This document shows, piece by piece, positions 1-6,557 of a DNA stretch of 6,739 nt. Under the pieces are notes generated by a model. That model saw nothing but the letters and a program-made list of their open reading frames with translations. It was not told where the DNA came from and did not search any database. This DNA comes from JAJTHY01 sp964458795 (GTDB lineage: Bacteria; Pseudomonadota; Alphaproteobacteria; Rickettsiales; Midichloriaceae). Both the position numbers and the translations under genes were made by a program. The DNA lies in NCBI GenBank assembly GCA_964458795.1, contig CAYWJW010000069.1, forward strand, positions 1 to 6,739, given 5' to 3'. Every line of letters begins with the position of its first letter. The first letter of the stretch is position 1.

Positions 1-254
1 ATCGCGAGAATATGTGCTGGTTTAAGGGCCGTTCTAAAGCTTTTCGCATATTCTTCATTATACATGATATAGACAAGGCACTGCAACTTTCTTTCTTTAA
101 GAAGATCATCTATTTCTTCACTTTTACTTAAACCTTTCACAAGGTCATCTATCAAAGCCTTTTTCTCTTCTTCTCCACCCATACTTGCAAGAGATACTTG
201 CATTTCAAATGCATCTCTCTCAAATCCTGTCAACGCTTGTTTTACCTTAGCCAT
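1..254 (-). CDS. N-terminal part of a hypothetical protein, paralogue of the upstream coiled-coil gene (cut by window edge)
   Basis: The first 84 codons of a gene that runs off the left edge. The protein begins MAKVKQALTGFERDAFEMQV and is charged and helical, with no signal peptide or membrane segment in the visible part. The start is supported by a strong Shine-Dalgarno sequence (GGAGGT, 259-264) five to six bases before the ATG, and by alignment with the neighbour at 338-2893. Both begin MAK, both have FEM(Q/E)(V/I)S, then GEEE, then KKA(L/F)ID(D/N)L(V/I)K, and both carry YAK(S/Q)F(R/E)(T/D)AL. The segment LLKERKLQCLVYI matches LIKDGKWAHIAHI and LVAEKEWGQLAYL of the neighbour, so the two genes are tandem paralogues. 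It lies 83 bp downstream of that gene with no convincing terminator between them, so cotranscription is plausible. A TATATA-rich stretch at about 267-278 could also serve as its own -10 region. Function is unknown. Confidence 0.85.
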   Translation of the reverse strand, partial: MAKVKQALTGFERDAFEMQVSLASMGGEEEKKALIDDLVKGLSKSEEIDDLLKERKLQCLVYIMYNEEYAKSFRTALKPAHILA

Positions 255-337
255 AATAACCTCCACTTTATATATACTTTCTAAATTCCTGGATCCTCTG
301 CCTCTCATGATAGCGGTTTAGGATCGCTTCTAAATGT

Positions 338-2893
338 TTAAACGCGAGTTTGCTGCTTGCCAGTTTCCAGTTGGGTTTTCACTGCATCAGTACTCTGCAT
401 AACTTCTTTCTTTGTATCCGGCGGCATAGTCCTTTTTAGGCCGGTTATATAGGTTGTGATATTCATGAGCTCTTCGGGTGTTGGGATTATATCAAGTGCA
501 GCAAGCAAGGGTGCAAAAAATGCGCGAACCTTATCACCAATACTCAATTCTTCACCAATCCCTTCTTTGGCTGCAGCTTTATCTAATGCATCTTTGGCTT
601 TACCAAAAGACGCTAAATTAGGAGCATATAATATCACTCCTGCAATATCCCCACCTGCTACATCCACTTTAGCTCCAATTTGAGCAGCTTCATAGGCGGC
701 TACTTTGAGCGCATTATATATACCTTTTTGTGAGTAGCTTTCCAGAATCATCCCTAGTGGGTATTCACCTTGAGCTACACAGTGTGTTTTATATGTATCG
801 TTAAGTGCATCCAGCCTTCCTTGCTTCTCATCTTGTGTCAAGAAGTCAGTTCTGGCTTCAGTTGCTCTATGAGCATCACTCAATATTCCCGCCATACTGA
901 CTTTCAGTTCTACATTATTAGGGTCAGCTTGTAGCGCATGGTATATTCCTTTATTTAGCTCAGTAAATCTTGTAGGCCTTGAATCTGCAAGTACGCTACC
1001 TAGCGCTTTTGTAGCAGCTCCTTTATTATTAAAACTATCATACTGACTTTTTAAATCATCATAGCTTTGTATCACTGTTTGAGCGCCTGTTATAAAGGCC
1101 TTAAGACCTTCTTTGCTACCCTTTAATATATTATATGCGGGCTCAAGTTTTCCAGCTTTAATAAGCTGGGTGCGTGCAACTTCTTGTATACCTATTTCAT
1201 CCATACCCAATGCTTTCAGCCTATTCTCAAACCCCACTAGCGTACCGCTTTCGATTAAGTCTGTTACAAAGGCGTCCTTTGCTTTAGCACCGAGTTGTTT
1301 AACTGCTTGGGTAACTTCATCTAGTTTGGCACTACTAGCTTCGATGCTGCTTAAGAATTTTTTTCTTAAATCAGGATCATGCATACCTATGCCTCCATAT
1401 AAAGAAGCCGCTGCCTCTTTAATCATTCCGCTTTTTACTAAATACTCAAGAGACTTGGCCTTGGCATCCTCATTAACGAGCTCATTGCTGCCTATAATTA
1501 TCGCTGTTGTTTCATCACGGATATTATCTTTCTCCCCCTCCTTAAACTCTTTCATTTCTTTTGATAGCTGCCCTATCTCGCGCCCTAAATCTCCAATTCT
1601 AGAAGCTTGACGCGATTCTACCGATTCTATTTTTGCTTCGGCAGCTTTTTCCAATCGTTTTCTGTCTGCTTCTACTTGCTCTCCCGTATCAACTTTTATG
1701 CCCTGCTCAGCACGATTAAACTGTTCTTTTATCTTCGCTATCTTTGCTTCAGCTTCTCTTTTTATTGTCTCGATATCTTTGGCCTTTGCCTTTTCATCAC
1801 CAGCCTTTGCTTTTTCAAGCTCTTTTTGAGCTGCTAGTATCTTTTTATCAATATCAATAATCTTCGTTGCTGTGCGACCCAACTTAGCTTGGTTCAATTC
1901 AGTTGCCAGCGTATTCCTTGCATCTACTGTAAGCTTGAGATCTTCTCTTTTTTTTGCTTCTACCGCTGCATCAAGCTTTTTACCAAAAAATCCAACTTCA
2001 TCATTTTTTCTAAGCTCTTCCCTCAAACTATCTATTTTTTTCGTATACTCTACATGTGATTCAACTTGACCTTCAAATCCTCCTCTATCTTGAACATTAG
2101 CAAGCAATTTCTCTCTATCAGCTTGCAATTTCTCAAGGCTCCTTTCTATCTTCTTAGTCTCTGGCCCTTTTACATTTAACTTAGCAAGACTCTCATCTCT
2201 CTTATCTTCTTCCTGTTTTATCCCATCATCTCTCAGCTTTGCAATCTCAGCTCTTTGCTTTGCTGCATTATCCACCCTTTGCTTTGTTGCATCTGGACCA
2301 GTTAATTCAGCAATTCTTTTATCTCTATCCTCTCTTATTTTTTTTATCTCTACTTCTTGCTCCATTGTTATAGCTTCTAACTCTTCTCCAACCTGCTTAC
2401 TTCTCGCTTCCAGTTTGGCATATTTTTCATCATTTTTTTGCTTACCAAAATACTCAGCTTCATTCCTCCTATATAACCCAAACTCGGGCGGCAACAACAC
2501 TGATATATTCGCAATTTCTTTGTTAAACCTTTTATCTGGTTCAACAAGCAGATAGGCAAGTTGTCCCCATTCTTTTTCTGCAACTAATTTATTTACGAGC
2601 TTTTGCTTATCATCATCGGTTATAGCGCCATTCGACTTGGCTACTACATCTTTTCTATGCTGCTGCAATGCATCTTCGAATTGTTTTGCATACCTAACAT
2701 TTCCAGTTATATGCGCTATGTGCGCCCACTTCCCATCTTTTATAAGATTATCTATAAACGCTTTCTTTCTGGCAGCACGGACCTCAGGTTTTTCCTCTTC
2801 TTCTCCTATAAAATCTACATCGGCAGCCTCTGAAATTTCCATCTCAAACTCTCTTATATCTTCTACAGTCAAACCTAACCTTTCCTTCGCCAT
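338..2893 (-). CDS. Large coiled-coil protein of unknown function with recurring helical (TPR-like) motifs
   Basis: An 851-residue protein I do not recognise. Residues 1-140 hold two copies of a helical motif, LIKDGKWAHIAHI (from 50) and LVAEKEWGQLAYL (from 103). Residues about 150-460 are extremely rich in K, E, D, R, A and Q with heptad-like spacing, a long coiled coil with a degenerate internal repeat (DKR..AEL..GP near 191-200 and EDKR..LAKL..GP near 229-244). Residues 480-850 are globular-helical and show the same motif again at LVKSGMIKEAAASL (485), LIESGTLVGFENRL (546) and LIKAGKLEPAYNIL (577), plus a TPR-like stretch with DPNNVEL at 657-663. No signal peptide, clear membrane span or enzyme motif is visible; the most hydrophobic patch is FFAPLLAALDIIP (792-804). 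The ribosome site is weak (GGGGTT), but the MAK start aligns with that of the adjacent paralogue. A CtrA-type box lies 52 bp upstream and mipZ is the next gene upstream. A structural, scaffold or secreted-effector role are all possible; none is shown. Confidence 0.9.
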   Translation of the reverse strand: MAKERLGLTVEDIREFEMEISEAADVDFIGEEEEKPEVRAARKKAFIDNLIKDGKWAHIAHITGNVRYAKQFEDALQQHRKDVVAKSNGAITDDDKQKLVNKLVAEKEWGQLAYLLVEPDKRFNKEIANISVLLPPEFGLYRRNEAEYFGKQKNDEKYAKLEARSKQVGEELEAITMEQEVEIKKIREDRDKRIAELTGPDATKQRVDNAAKQRAEIAKLRDDGIKQEEDKRDESLAKLNVKGPETKKIERSLEKLQADREKLLANVQDRGGFEGQVESHVEYTKKIDSLREELRKNDEVGFFGKKLDAAVEAKKREDLKLTVDARNTLATELNQAKLGRTATKIIDIDKKILAAQKELEKAKAGDEKAKAKDIETIKREAEAKIAKIKEQFNRAEQGIKVDTGEQVEADRKRLEKAAEAKIESVESRQASRIGDLGREIGQLSKEMKEFKEGEKDNIRDETTAIIIGSNELVNEDAKAKSLEYLVKSGMIKEAAASLYGGIGMHDPDLRKKFLSSIEASSAKLDEVTQAVKQLGAKAKDAFVTDLIESGTLVGFENRLKALGMDEIGIQEVARTQLIKAGKLEPAYNILKGSKEGLKAFITGAQTVIQSYDDLKSQYDSFNNKGAATKALGSVLADSRPTRFTELNKGIYHALQADPNNVELKVSMAGILSDAHRATEARTDFLTQDEKQGRLDALNDTYKTHCVAQGEYPLGMILESYSQKGIYNALKVAAYEAAQIGAKVDVAGGDIAGVILYAPNLASFGKAKDALDKAAAKEGIGEELSIGDKVRAFFAPLLAALDIIPTPEELMNITTYITGLKRTMPPDTKKEVMQSTDAVKTQLETGKQQTRV

Positions 2894-2910
2894 ATCAACC
2901 CCACAGTTAT

Positions 2911-2939
2911 TAAATATCTATCTAACAACTATGAAGCAA
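2911..2939 (-). promoter_or_regulatory. Possible promoter for the coiled-coil gene
   Basis: Read on the minus strand, TTGCTT (2934-2939) is followed after 17 bases by TATTTA (2911-2916), about 20 bases before the start codon. The -35 half is fair and the -10 half is poor, as is usual for promoters that need an activator. The CtrA-type box begins only 5 bases upstream of the -35. Weak on its own; the arrangement is the main support. Confidence 0.25.
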
Positions 2940-2944
2940 ATTGG

Positions 2945-2960
2945 TTAACAACTGGTTAAC
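2945..2960 (-). promoter_or_regulatory. CtrA-type binding box upstream of the coiled-coil gene
   Basis: The bases read TTAA-CAACTGG-TTAAC, an exact match to TTAA-N7-TTAAC, the binding motif of the alphaproteobacterial cell-cycle regulator CtrA. A G precedes the left half, so the site matches on both strands. It can also be seen as a tandem TGGTTAAC separated by AAC. It sits in the 109-bp gap between mipZ and the coiled-coil gene, just upstream of a possible -35 element, a position suited to activation. By eye, the only other TTAA-N7-TTAA match in the window is at 6373-6388. CtrA itself is not encoded here, so binding is inferred from the motif. Confidence 0.55.
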
Positions 2961-3002
2961 GAGGAGTGAAATTTTTGAAATAAATAGTTATAGCTAACCT
3001 TC

Positions 3003-3836
3003 TCAGGCAGCCTTAGGTTGTTCTTGTTCTAGCTTTGCGTTGATCTCGGGGATGTTCAAAGCTATTACAAAGTTCCGCAGTTCCTGGCGTGCTGCAATTA
3101 CTGAAGTATTAAGCCTAATCTCTTTGGCGGTAGCAGCATCGTGTAGAGTTAATCCATTTAGGAATAGCTCTTTGAATATTACGCGGTCACCGAATCCAGA
3201 AGCTATTCTGAAACCAAATCTCCTACTTAGGCGAGTAAGCGCGTTTTCTACGTTTCTTTTGTTTATAGCATCAAGCGTAGAAAGACGGTTACGCACCACG
3301 ACCCAATCCAAAGCATCTGTTTTGGTTGCGGCCCGTTTCATCTTCTGCTCCCACAGCATCGCACTGTAAATACCTGGCTTAGCTTGATCAAAATTTTGCG
3401 CTTCAACAATTCCAATTAGGTCTAGATCTATGAAGCTATCGTTAATTGGAGTAATCACCATATCGGCAATCGAGTGTGCTTTGCGACTTAGCGCAGAGTC
3501 ACTCCCTGGAGTATCGATAATTATGAAATCATGGGAGCTAAGCTTATTCACGGCTTCATTAAATGATGCCTCTTCCGTTTTTGCAGCCGTCATCGCATCC
3601 ATACCTTCAACCTTGGCAATGCAGATATGCTCTGGCATCACGAGTGAGTTATCTCCGCGGTTGGCAAGAGTCTTAGCGCGGTTTTCTATATACCTGGACA
3701 AAGATTGCTGACGCGAGTCTATATCGATTGTCCCCACCTTAAATCCAAGTTTAAGTAAGCTGATTATTAGATGCATAGCTGTGGTGGTTTTACCGCTTCC
3801 ACCCTTCTCATTTCCTACTATTATGACCTTTGACAT
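3003..3836 (-). CDS. mipZ: MipZ, ParA/MinD-family ATPase that positions the division site
   Basis: In alphaproteobacteria MipZ forms ATP-dependent dimers on the nucleoid, is loaded at poles by ParB, and blocks FtsZ assembly away from midcell. The 277-residue length is normal for the family. The deviant Walker A motif GNEKGGSGKTT lies at 8-18, with signature lysine K11 (equivalent to K13 of Caulobacter MipZ) and P-loop lysine K16. Walker A' is IDIDSRQQ (37-44), where D40 corresponds to the hydrolysis residue D42. Walker B is IIIDTPG (105-111). MipZ-type signatures TPINDSFIDLD (129-139), DWVVVRNRLST (177-187), RFGFRI (206-211) and DRVIFKELF (217-225) separate it from ParA and MinD. The start has a GGAGA ribosome site (3844-3848) seven bases upstream. 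It lies 66 bp downstream of coaX, probably in the same transcript. No clear terminator follows. The C-terminal tail (KLEQEQPKAA) is variable in the family. Confidence 0.93.
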   Translation of the reverse strand: MSKVIIVGNEKGGSGKTTTAMHLIISLLKLGFKVGTIDIDSRQQSLSRYIENRAKTLANRGDNSLVMPEHICIAKVEGMDAMTAAKTEEASFNEAVNKLSSHDFIIIDTPGSDSALSRKAHSIADMVITPINDSFIDLDLIGIVEAQNFDQAKPGIYSAMLWEQKMKRAATKTDALDWVVVRNRLSTLDAINKRNVENALTRLSRRFGFRIASGFGDRVIFKELFLNGLTLHDAATAKEIRLNTSVIAARQELRNFVIALNIPEINAKLEQEQPKAA

Positions 3837-3902
3837 CTATAATTCTCCATTAATTCAACTCACCTCAATGCTTAACACAAATTAACCATATTGCCAATTT
3901 AT

Positions 3903-4673
3903 TCATTGAGCCATAAGAATCACTTTAATACCTCTAAGCACTAGGTCAGGTACTTGTGCATCAAACAATTTTTCATCTTTAAATAACCTTGAAAACCCGC
4001 CTGTTCCAATGATCTTACAGCTTTCTCCTGCAAAAGTTTCGCTTATTACATTTTTGATTAAATAAGTAAGCGCTCCAAGCTGGCCATAGTAAAGCCCAGA
4101 TTGCATGCTGTGCGCTGTGGTTCTGCCTAAGAAACCTTTTGGCTTCTCTATCTCAGTCACGCATAATTTTTCTGCAGATTCAGCTAGTGATATTATTTGC
4201 GTCTGCAGCCCTGGGATAATTATACCACCTAGGAATTCATGTTGTTTATTCACCGCCGTTATAGTAGTGGCTGTACCCATATCGATTATTATAAGATTTT
4301 GATTTGGATAGTCGTGAAGAGCGCATGCGGCACAAGCTATTAAGTCCGCACCTATCTCATGTGGGTTCTTAAATTTGCTAACACTCACCCCGGTTTTCAA
4401 GCCAGCTTTAATAAAGATTGGCGTATGATTAAAATACTTAAGACACGCATTTTTAAGATGATGATCAATTGAAGCTACAACAGAAGCAATACCTATGTGT
4501 TTAATTTGCTCGAACTTAACTTCACGTTCGCGAAGTATTCCCCTCATGACAACACCAATCTGATCTGAACTCCAGGCTTGTTTTGTATTAAGCCTAAAAT
4601 CCATAAGCAACTTGTTATCCTTTACTACACCTCCATGGATTTGGGTGTTACCAACATCTAGACATAAATACAT
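3903..4673 (-). CDS. coaX: Type III pantothenate kinase (CoaX)
   Basis: CoaX catalyses the first step of coenzyme A synthesis, ATP-dependent phosphorylation of pantothenate to 4'-phosphopantothenate, in the cytoplasm. It belongs to the ASKHA fold and is unrelated to CoaA. The 256-residue length is typical. Visible motifs in order are the N-terminal phosphate-binding DVGNT (6-10), NPHEIGADL (103-111) with the presumed catalytic aspartate D110, IIIDMGTATTI (128-138), GGIIIPG (149-155), TTAHSMQSG (185-193) and the C-terminal TGGFS (224-228). One oddity is the GAD motif, which is usually followed by R and here by L111. The start has a GGAG ribosome site (about 4680-4683) seven bases upstream. The gene begins 33 bp after the MFS transporter stop and ends 66 bp before mipZ, so all three look cotranscribed. 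The transporter upstream could supply its substrate, but that is only inferred from position. Confidence 0.93.
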   Translation of the reverse strand: MYLCLDVGNTQIHGGVVKDNKLLMDFRLNTKQAWSSDQIGVVMRGILREREVKFEQIKHIGIASVVASIDHHLKNACLKYFNHTPIFIKAGLKTGVSVSKFKNPHEIGADLIACAACALHDYPNQNLIIIDMGTATTITAVNKQHEFLGGIIIPGLQTQIISLAESAEKLCVTEIEKPKGFLGRTTAHSMQSGLYYGQLGALTYLIKNVISETFAGESCKIIGTGGFSRLFKDEKLFDAQVPDLVLRGIKVILMAQ

Positions 4674-4706
4674 AATATACTCCGTACATTTGAAAGATTA
4701 ATATAA

Positions 4707-5990
4707 TCATTGTCGTGCTGAATTCATTTCTGGACGACTAATCAAAATTAAATACCCCATAACGAATACCCCACTCAATGCTATGCCTGGCAGCAATATG
4801 TTTATGCCTGCAAGCATAGTCATAATAACCGGTGTAAGCCCACCGAAAATTGCAACACCTGCAGCGTTAACTAAAAGTGCTCCTCTACATCTTTCTTCTT
4901 TGGCAAATAACGTAACCACATAAACCCCGCTCAGGCTTGCGAACACACCTAAAAGCCCACCCATCAGGAAAAGGCTTATATAGGTGACTGATGTTAGCTT
5001 AAGTAGTAAGAGCAAATATAGTGGCATAACAAGGATCGCAATTGCTAATATGCTTTTACACAAAACTTTCTTATTTACTTTTCCTTTATATAAAAGACCT
5101 AGCAGACTTGCGGCAACGATAGTTCCAATTAAAGCAATTTTAGTTGTTTTGTATGCAAAGGTTATTTCGCATCCAAGATAGTAAGTTTGGAAGTTTACCA
5201 AAAAGCCATGCATAAAATATGAAAATACACCTAACATAGCACTTGCCGCAAATCCATAAGTAGCGGTCTCTCTGTTTTTTCGCACTATACTTACTACTGA
5301 TAATATGCTTATAGGTGGTGACTTAGCTTCAACACCATCATCTTTTAGTAACTCTATACGCACAAACATCATAACTAGAATCATCCCTCCGCCAAGTGCA
5401 AATGGGATACGCCATATTAGCGAATCCATATCTTTCGATGCATAAGAACCAGCATAAAGAGCAAGCAACACTCCTATGCCACCAAATGCAGAGATTAACG
5501 CAGATGCCTGTAGAAAGTTGGTAGCACCCACTTTATCGAATGCGTAGATCTTCGAAGCAAGAACCTCACCAGATGCGCTAAAGCCTTGAAAAACCCGCAA
5601 TACTATTAAAAGGATTGGCGCTATATACCCTGCCTCCTCATAAGTAGGTAGAAGCGCTATCGCAAGCGATGGGAATGCCATAAGCAATAAAGATAGTTTA
5701 AATATTTTACCGCTACCAAATCTATCTCCTATATACCCCCATATAATCGATCCAATTGGGGCTATAAGAAATGATATGGCAAAGGCTGAATACCCTATCA
5801 GCATACCATTTTCATGATTATTGCTTGGGAAAAAATGCCTACTCAATAACGGCAATAATACTGCAAAAAGTGTAAAGTCATAAAGTTCAAGCAAATTAGC
5901 AAAGCCGGTTACAGCAAGTACTTTAGCTTTTTTTAGAGCAGGTATACAACTTTGCTCATTTATATTTTGAGCGGAAGGTACTCGTATCAT
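4707..5990 (-). CDS. MFS transporter of the metabolite:H+ symporter (MHS/ProP-like) family
   Basis: A 427-residue inner-membrane protein with about twelve hydrophobic helices (roughly 28-49, 63-88, 96-115, 122-138, 157-182, 192-212, 244-266, 283-302, 309-331, 335-360, 368-396, 398-418). Family signatures are ELYDFTLF in helix 1 (35-42), the loop 2-3 motif GYIGDRFGSGK (85-95), RVFQGFSASGE (132-142) and WRIPFALGGG (193-202). These place it with ProP-like proton symporters for betaine, proline or organic acids. It lacks the long C-terminal coiled coil of E. coli ProP, as do many Rickettsiales relatives. The matching loop in the second half (GLLYKGKVNKKV, 298-309) has lost the DR pair. Substrate is not predictable from sequence. 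The start has a GAGGA ribosome site (5996-6000) five bases upstream. It is the first gene of a probable mfs-coaX-mipZ transcript. Confidence 0.88.
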   Translation of the reverse strand: MIRVPSAQNINEQSCIPALKKAKVLAVTGFANLLELYDFTLFAVLLPLLSRHFFPSNNHENGMLIGYSAFAISFLIAPIGSIIWGYIGDRFGSGKIFKLSLLLMAFPSLAIALLPTYEEAGYIAPILLIVLRVFQGFSASGEVLASKIYAFDKVGATNFLQASALISAFGGIGVLLALYAGSYASKDMDSLIWRIPFALGGGMILVMMFVRIELLKDDGVEAKSPPISILSVVSIVRKNRETATYGFAASAMLGVFSYFMHGFLVNFQTYYLGCEITFAYKTTKIALIGTIVAASLLGLLYKGKVNKKVLCKSILAIAILVMPLYLLLLLKLTSVTYISLFLMGGLLGVFASLSGVYVVTLFAKEERCRGALLVNAAGVAIFGGLTPVIMTMLAGINILLPGIALSGVFVMGYLILISRPEMNSARQ

Positions 5991-6110
5991 TCAAGTCCTC
6001 AAATAGTAAAAAAATAACAACAAATCTTGAGTGGTTTAATACCTACCCAGATTACTTAAGAGTTATATGCAATAAACAAAATAGTCATGCTTAAGCCTTT
6101 TTAACCCCTG

Positions 6111-6141
6111 ATGAGATCCTCACGTCAAGGAAGAGCATAAG
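6111..6141 (-). repeat. Degenerate CTTGA-loop hairpin repeat
   Basis: On the minus strand this has the layout of the two intact hairpins further right: a CTTGA loop (6125-6129) between two 8-base arms and a TCTCAT end resembling TCCAT. Only about five of the eight arm positions still pair, so it looks like a decayed member of the family or a chance resemblance. Confidence 0.3.
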
Positions 6142-6245
6142 GTTTTTCCAGCTTTTATACACTTCTCTCATCTTATATTTATTAGTATACTTGACGTTTT
6201 TGGGTTATGGAAGTCCCTAAGTAAAATATTTTTTGACTATCAAGA

Positions 6246-6274
6246 CGGCAGATCCCTACGTCGCTTCCGCTCCT
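6246..6274. repeat. Left part of an older repeat split by the MITE-like element
   Basis: The stretch with GATCCCTACGTCGCTTCCGC resembles a text I recall from repeated intergenic palindromes of Rickettsiales. Removing the 6275-6557 insertion and one copy of the 9-bp duplication joins it to CTTCATCCTTCGCCTC (6563-6578), which reads as a plausible continuation. The resemblance is from memory and not checked by search. Confidence 0.4.
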
Positions 6275-6275
6275 C

Positions 6276-6299
6276 CACTAGTGTCCGGAATAAATTTAG
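6276..6299 (+). repeat. Left terminal inverted repeat of the MITE-like element
   Basis: Starts CACTAGTGTCCGG and continues AATAAATTTAG. It differs from the right end at two positions (6281 and 6296). Confidence 0.75.
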
Positions 6300-6341
6300 C
6301 ATTAAAAATATTTAAAAATACAATCAGTTAGACCTATTTTT

Positions 6342-6371
6342 GTCATCTCGCTGCTTGACAGCGAGATCCAT
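6342..6371 (+). repeat. CTTGA-loop hairpin repeat, copy 1
   Basis: GTCA, then arm TCTCGCTG (6346-6353), loop CTTGA (6354-6358), arm CAGCGAGA (6359-6366), then TCCAT. The 8-bp stem is perfect and extends by one A-T pair. The layout fits the hairpins with GTCATCCC...CTTGA...GGGATCCA that I recall as widespread in Wolbachia and other Rickettsiales. Confidence 0.75.
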
Positions 6372-6372
6372 A

Positions 6373-6388
6373 TTAAGGCTTCATTAAC
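6373..6388. promoter_or_regulatory. CtrA-type box inside the mobile element
   Basis: TTAA-GGCTTCA-TTAAC is an exact TTAA-N7-TTAAC match, directly beside hairpin copy 1. It is 385 bp upstream of the transporter start and about 300 bp after the tuf stop, so no obvious target promoter is close. In AT-rich DNA a chance match is quite possible. Confidence 0.25.
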
Positions 6389-6460
6389 GCTTATAATCGT
6401 TATAGGAAGTTAGTTTATGATACTTTTAGCAACAAAAATCTCTTAGTTTTCTGTTTAAAC

Positions 6461-6490
6461 ATGGACACCGCGATCAAGTCGCAGTGTGAC
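6461..6490 (-). repeat. CTTGA-loop hairpin repeat, copy 2 (inverted)
   Basis: Read on the minus strand: GTCA, arm CACTGCGA, loop CTTGA, arm TCGCGGTG, then TCCAT. The stem pairs at all eight positions with one G-U. Flanks and loop equal copy 1, but the stem sequence is largely different. Confidence 0.75.
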
Positions 6491-6533
6491 AATTACTGAT
6501 GTTGCGCCAGTTTTCTTATATATATTGTAAATT

Positions 6534-6557
6534 CTATATTTATTCCGGACATTAGTG
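6534..6557 (-). repeat. Right terminal inverted repeat of the MITE-like element
   Basis: On the minus strand it starts CACTAATGTCCGG and continues AATAAATATAG, matching the left end at 22 of 24 positions. The target duplication TCCGCTCCT follows immediately at 6558-6566. Confidence 0.75.

Larger units (their letters stand above)
5991..6275. other. Gene-free leader between the transporter and the MITE-like element
   Basis: No reading frame here has a plausible start, ribosome site and coding character. On the minus strand TATAAC at 6062-6067 is a possible -10 for the transporter transcript, but no good -35 lies at the right distance. GCTTAAGC (6089-6096) is an isolated 8-bp palindrome. ACGTCAAG (6122-6129) and CTTGACGT (6190-6197) form an 8-bp inverted pair of unknown meaning. 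The right end, from about 6246, is old repeat sequence that receives the mobile element. Confidence 0.5.
6276..6557. mobile_element. MITE-like non-autonomous element, 282 bp, with terminal inverted repeats and 9-bp target duplication
   Basis: The ends are near-perfect inverted repeats: 6276-6299 matches the reverse complement of 6534-6557 at 22 of 24 positions, with a perfect core TGTCCGGAATAAAT. The element is flanked by the direct repeat TCCGCTCCT at 6266-6274 and 6558-6566, with a single extra C at 6275. This is the mark of transposition with target duplication. No transposase or other gene is inside, so it would depend on a transposase elsewhere that recognises these ends. The interior is symmetrical, with two hairpins in opposite orientation, each about 66 bp from its end. 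A TTAA-N7-TTAAC box lies between them. The IS family cannot be named from the sequence alone. Confidence 0.75.

Noticed and set aside
315..334. Short AGCG/CGCT inverted pair between the two paralogues as a terminator
   Set aside because: Only four base pairs and no U-tract.
1113..1610. 165-residue plus-strand frame and other plus-strand frames within 338-5990
   Set aside because: All lie opposite the well-supported minus-strand genes, have serine/leucine-rich compositions typical of antisense shadows, and lack ribosome sites.
3872..3886. TTAA-N6-TTAAC upstream of mipZ, with similar N6 patterns at 6091-6105 and 6303-6316
   Set aside because: The spacer is six bases, not the seven required for a CtrA box, and such N6 matches recur by chance in AT-rich gaps.
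6355..6397. TTGACA (6355-6360) and TATAAT (6392-6397) as a promoter
   Set aside because: Both hexamers are perfect but the spacing is 31 bases, and TTGACA is part of the hairpin loop and stem.
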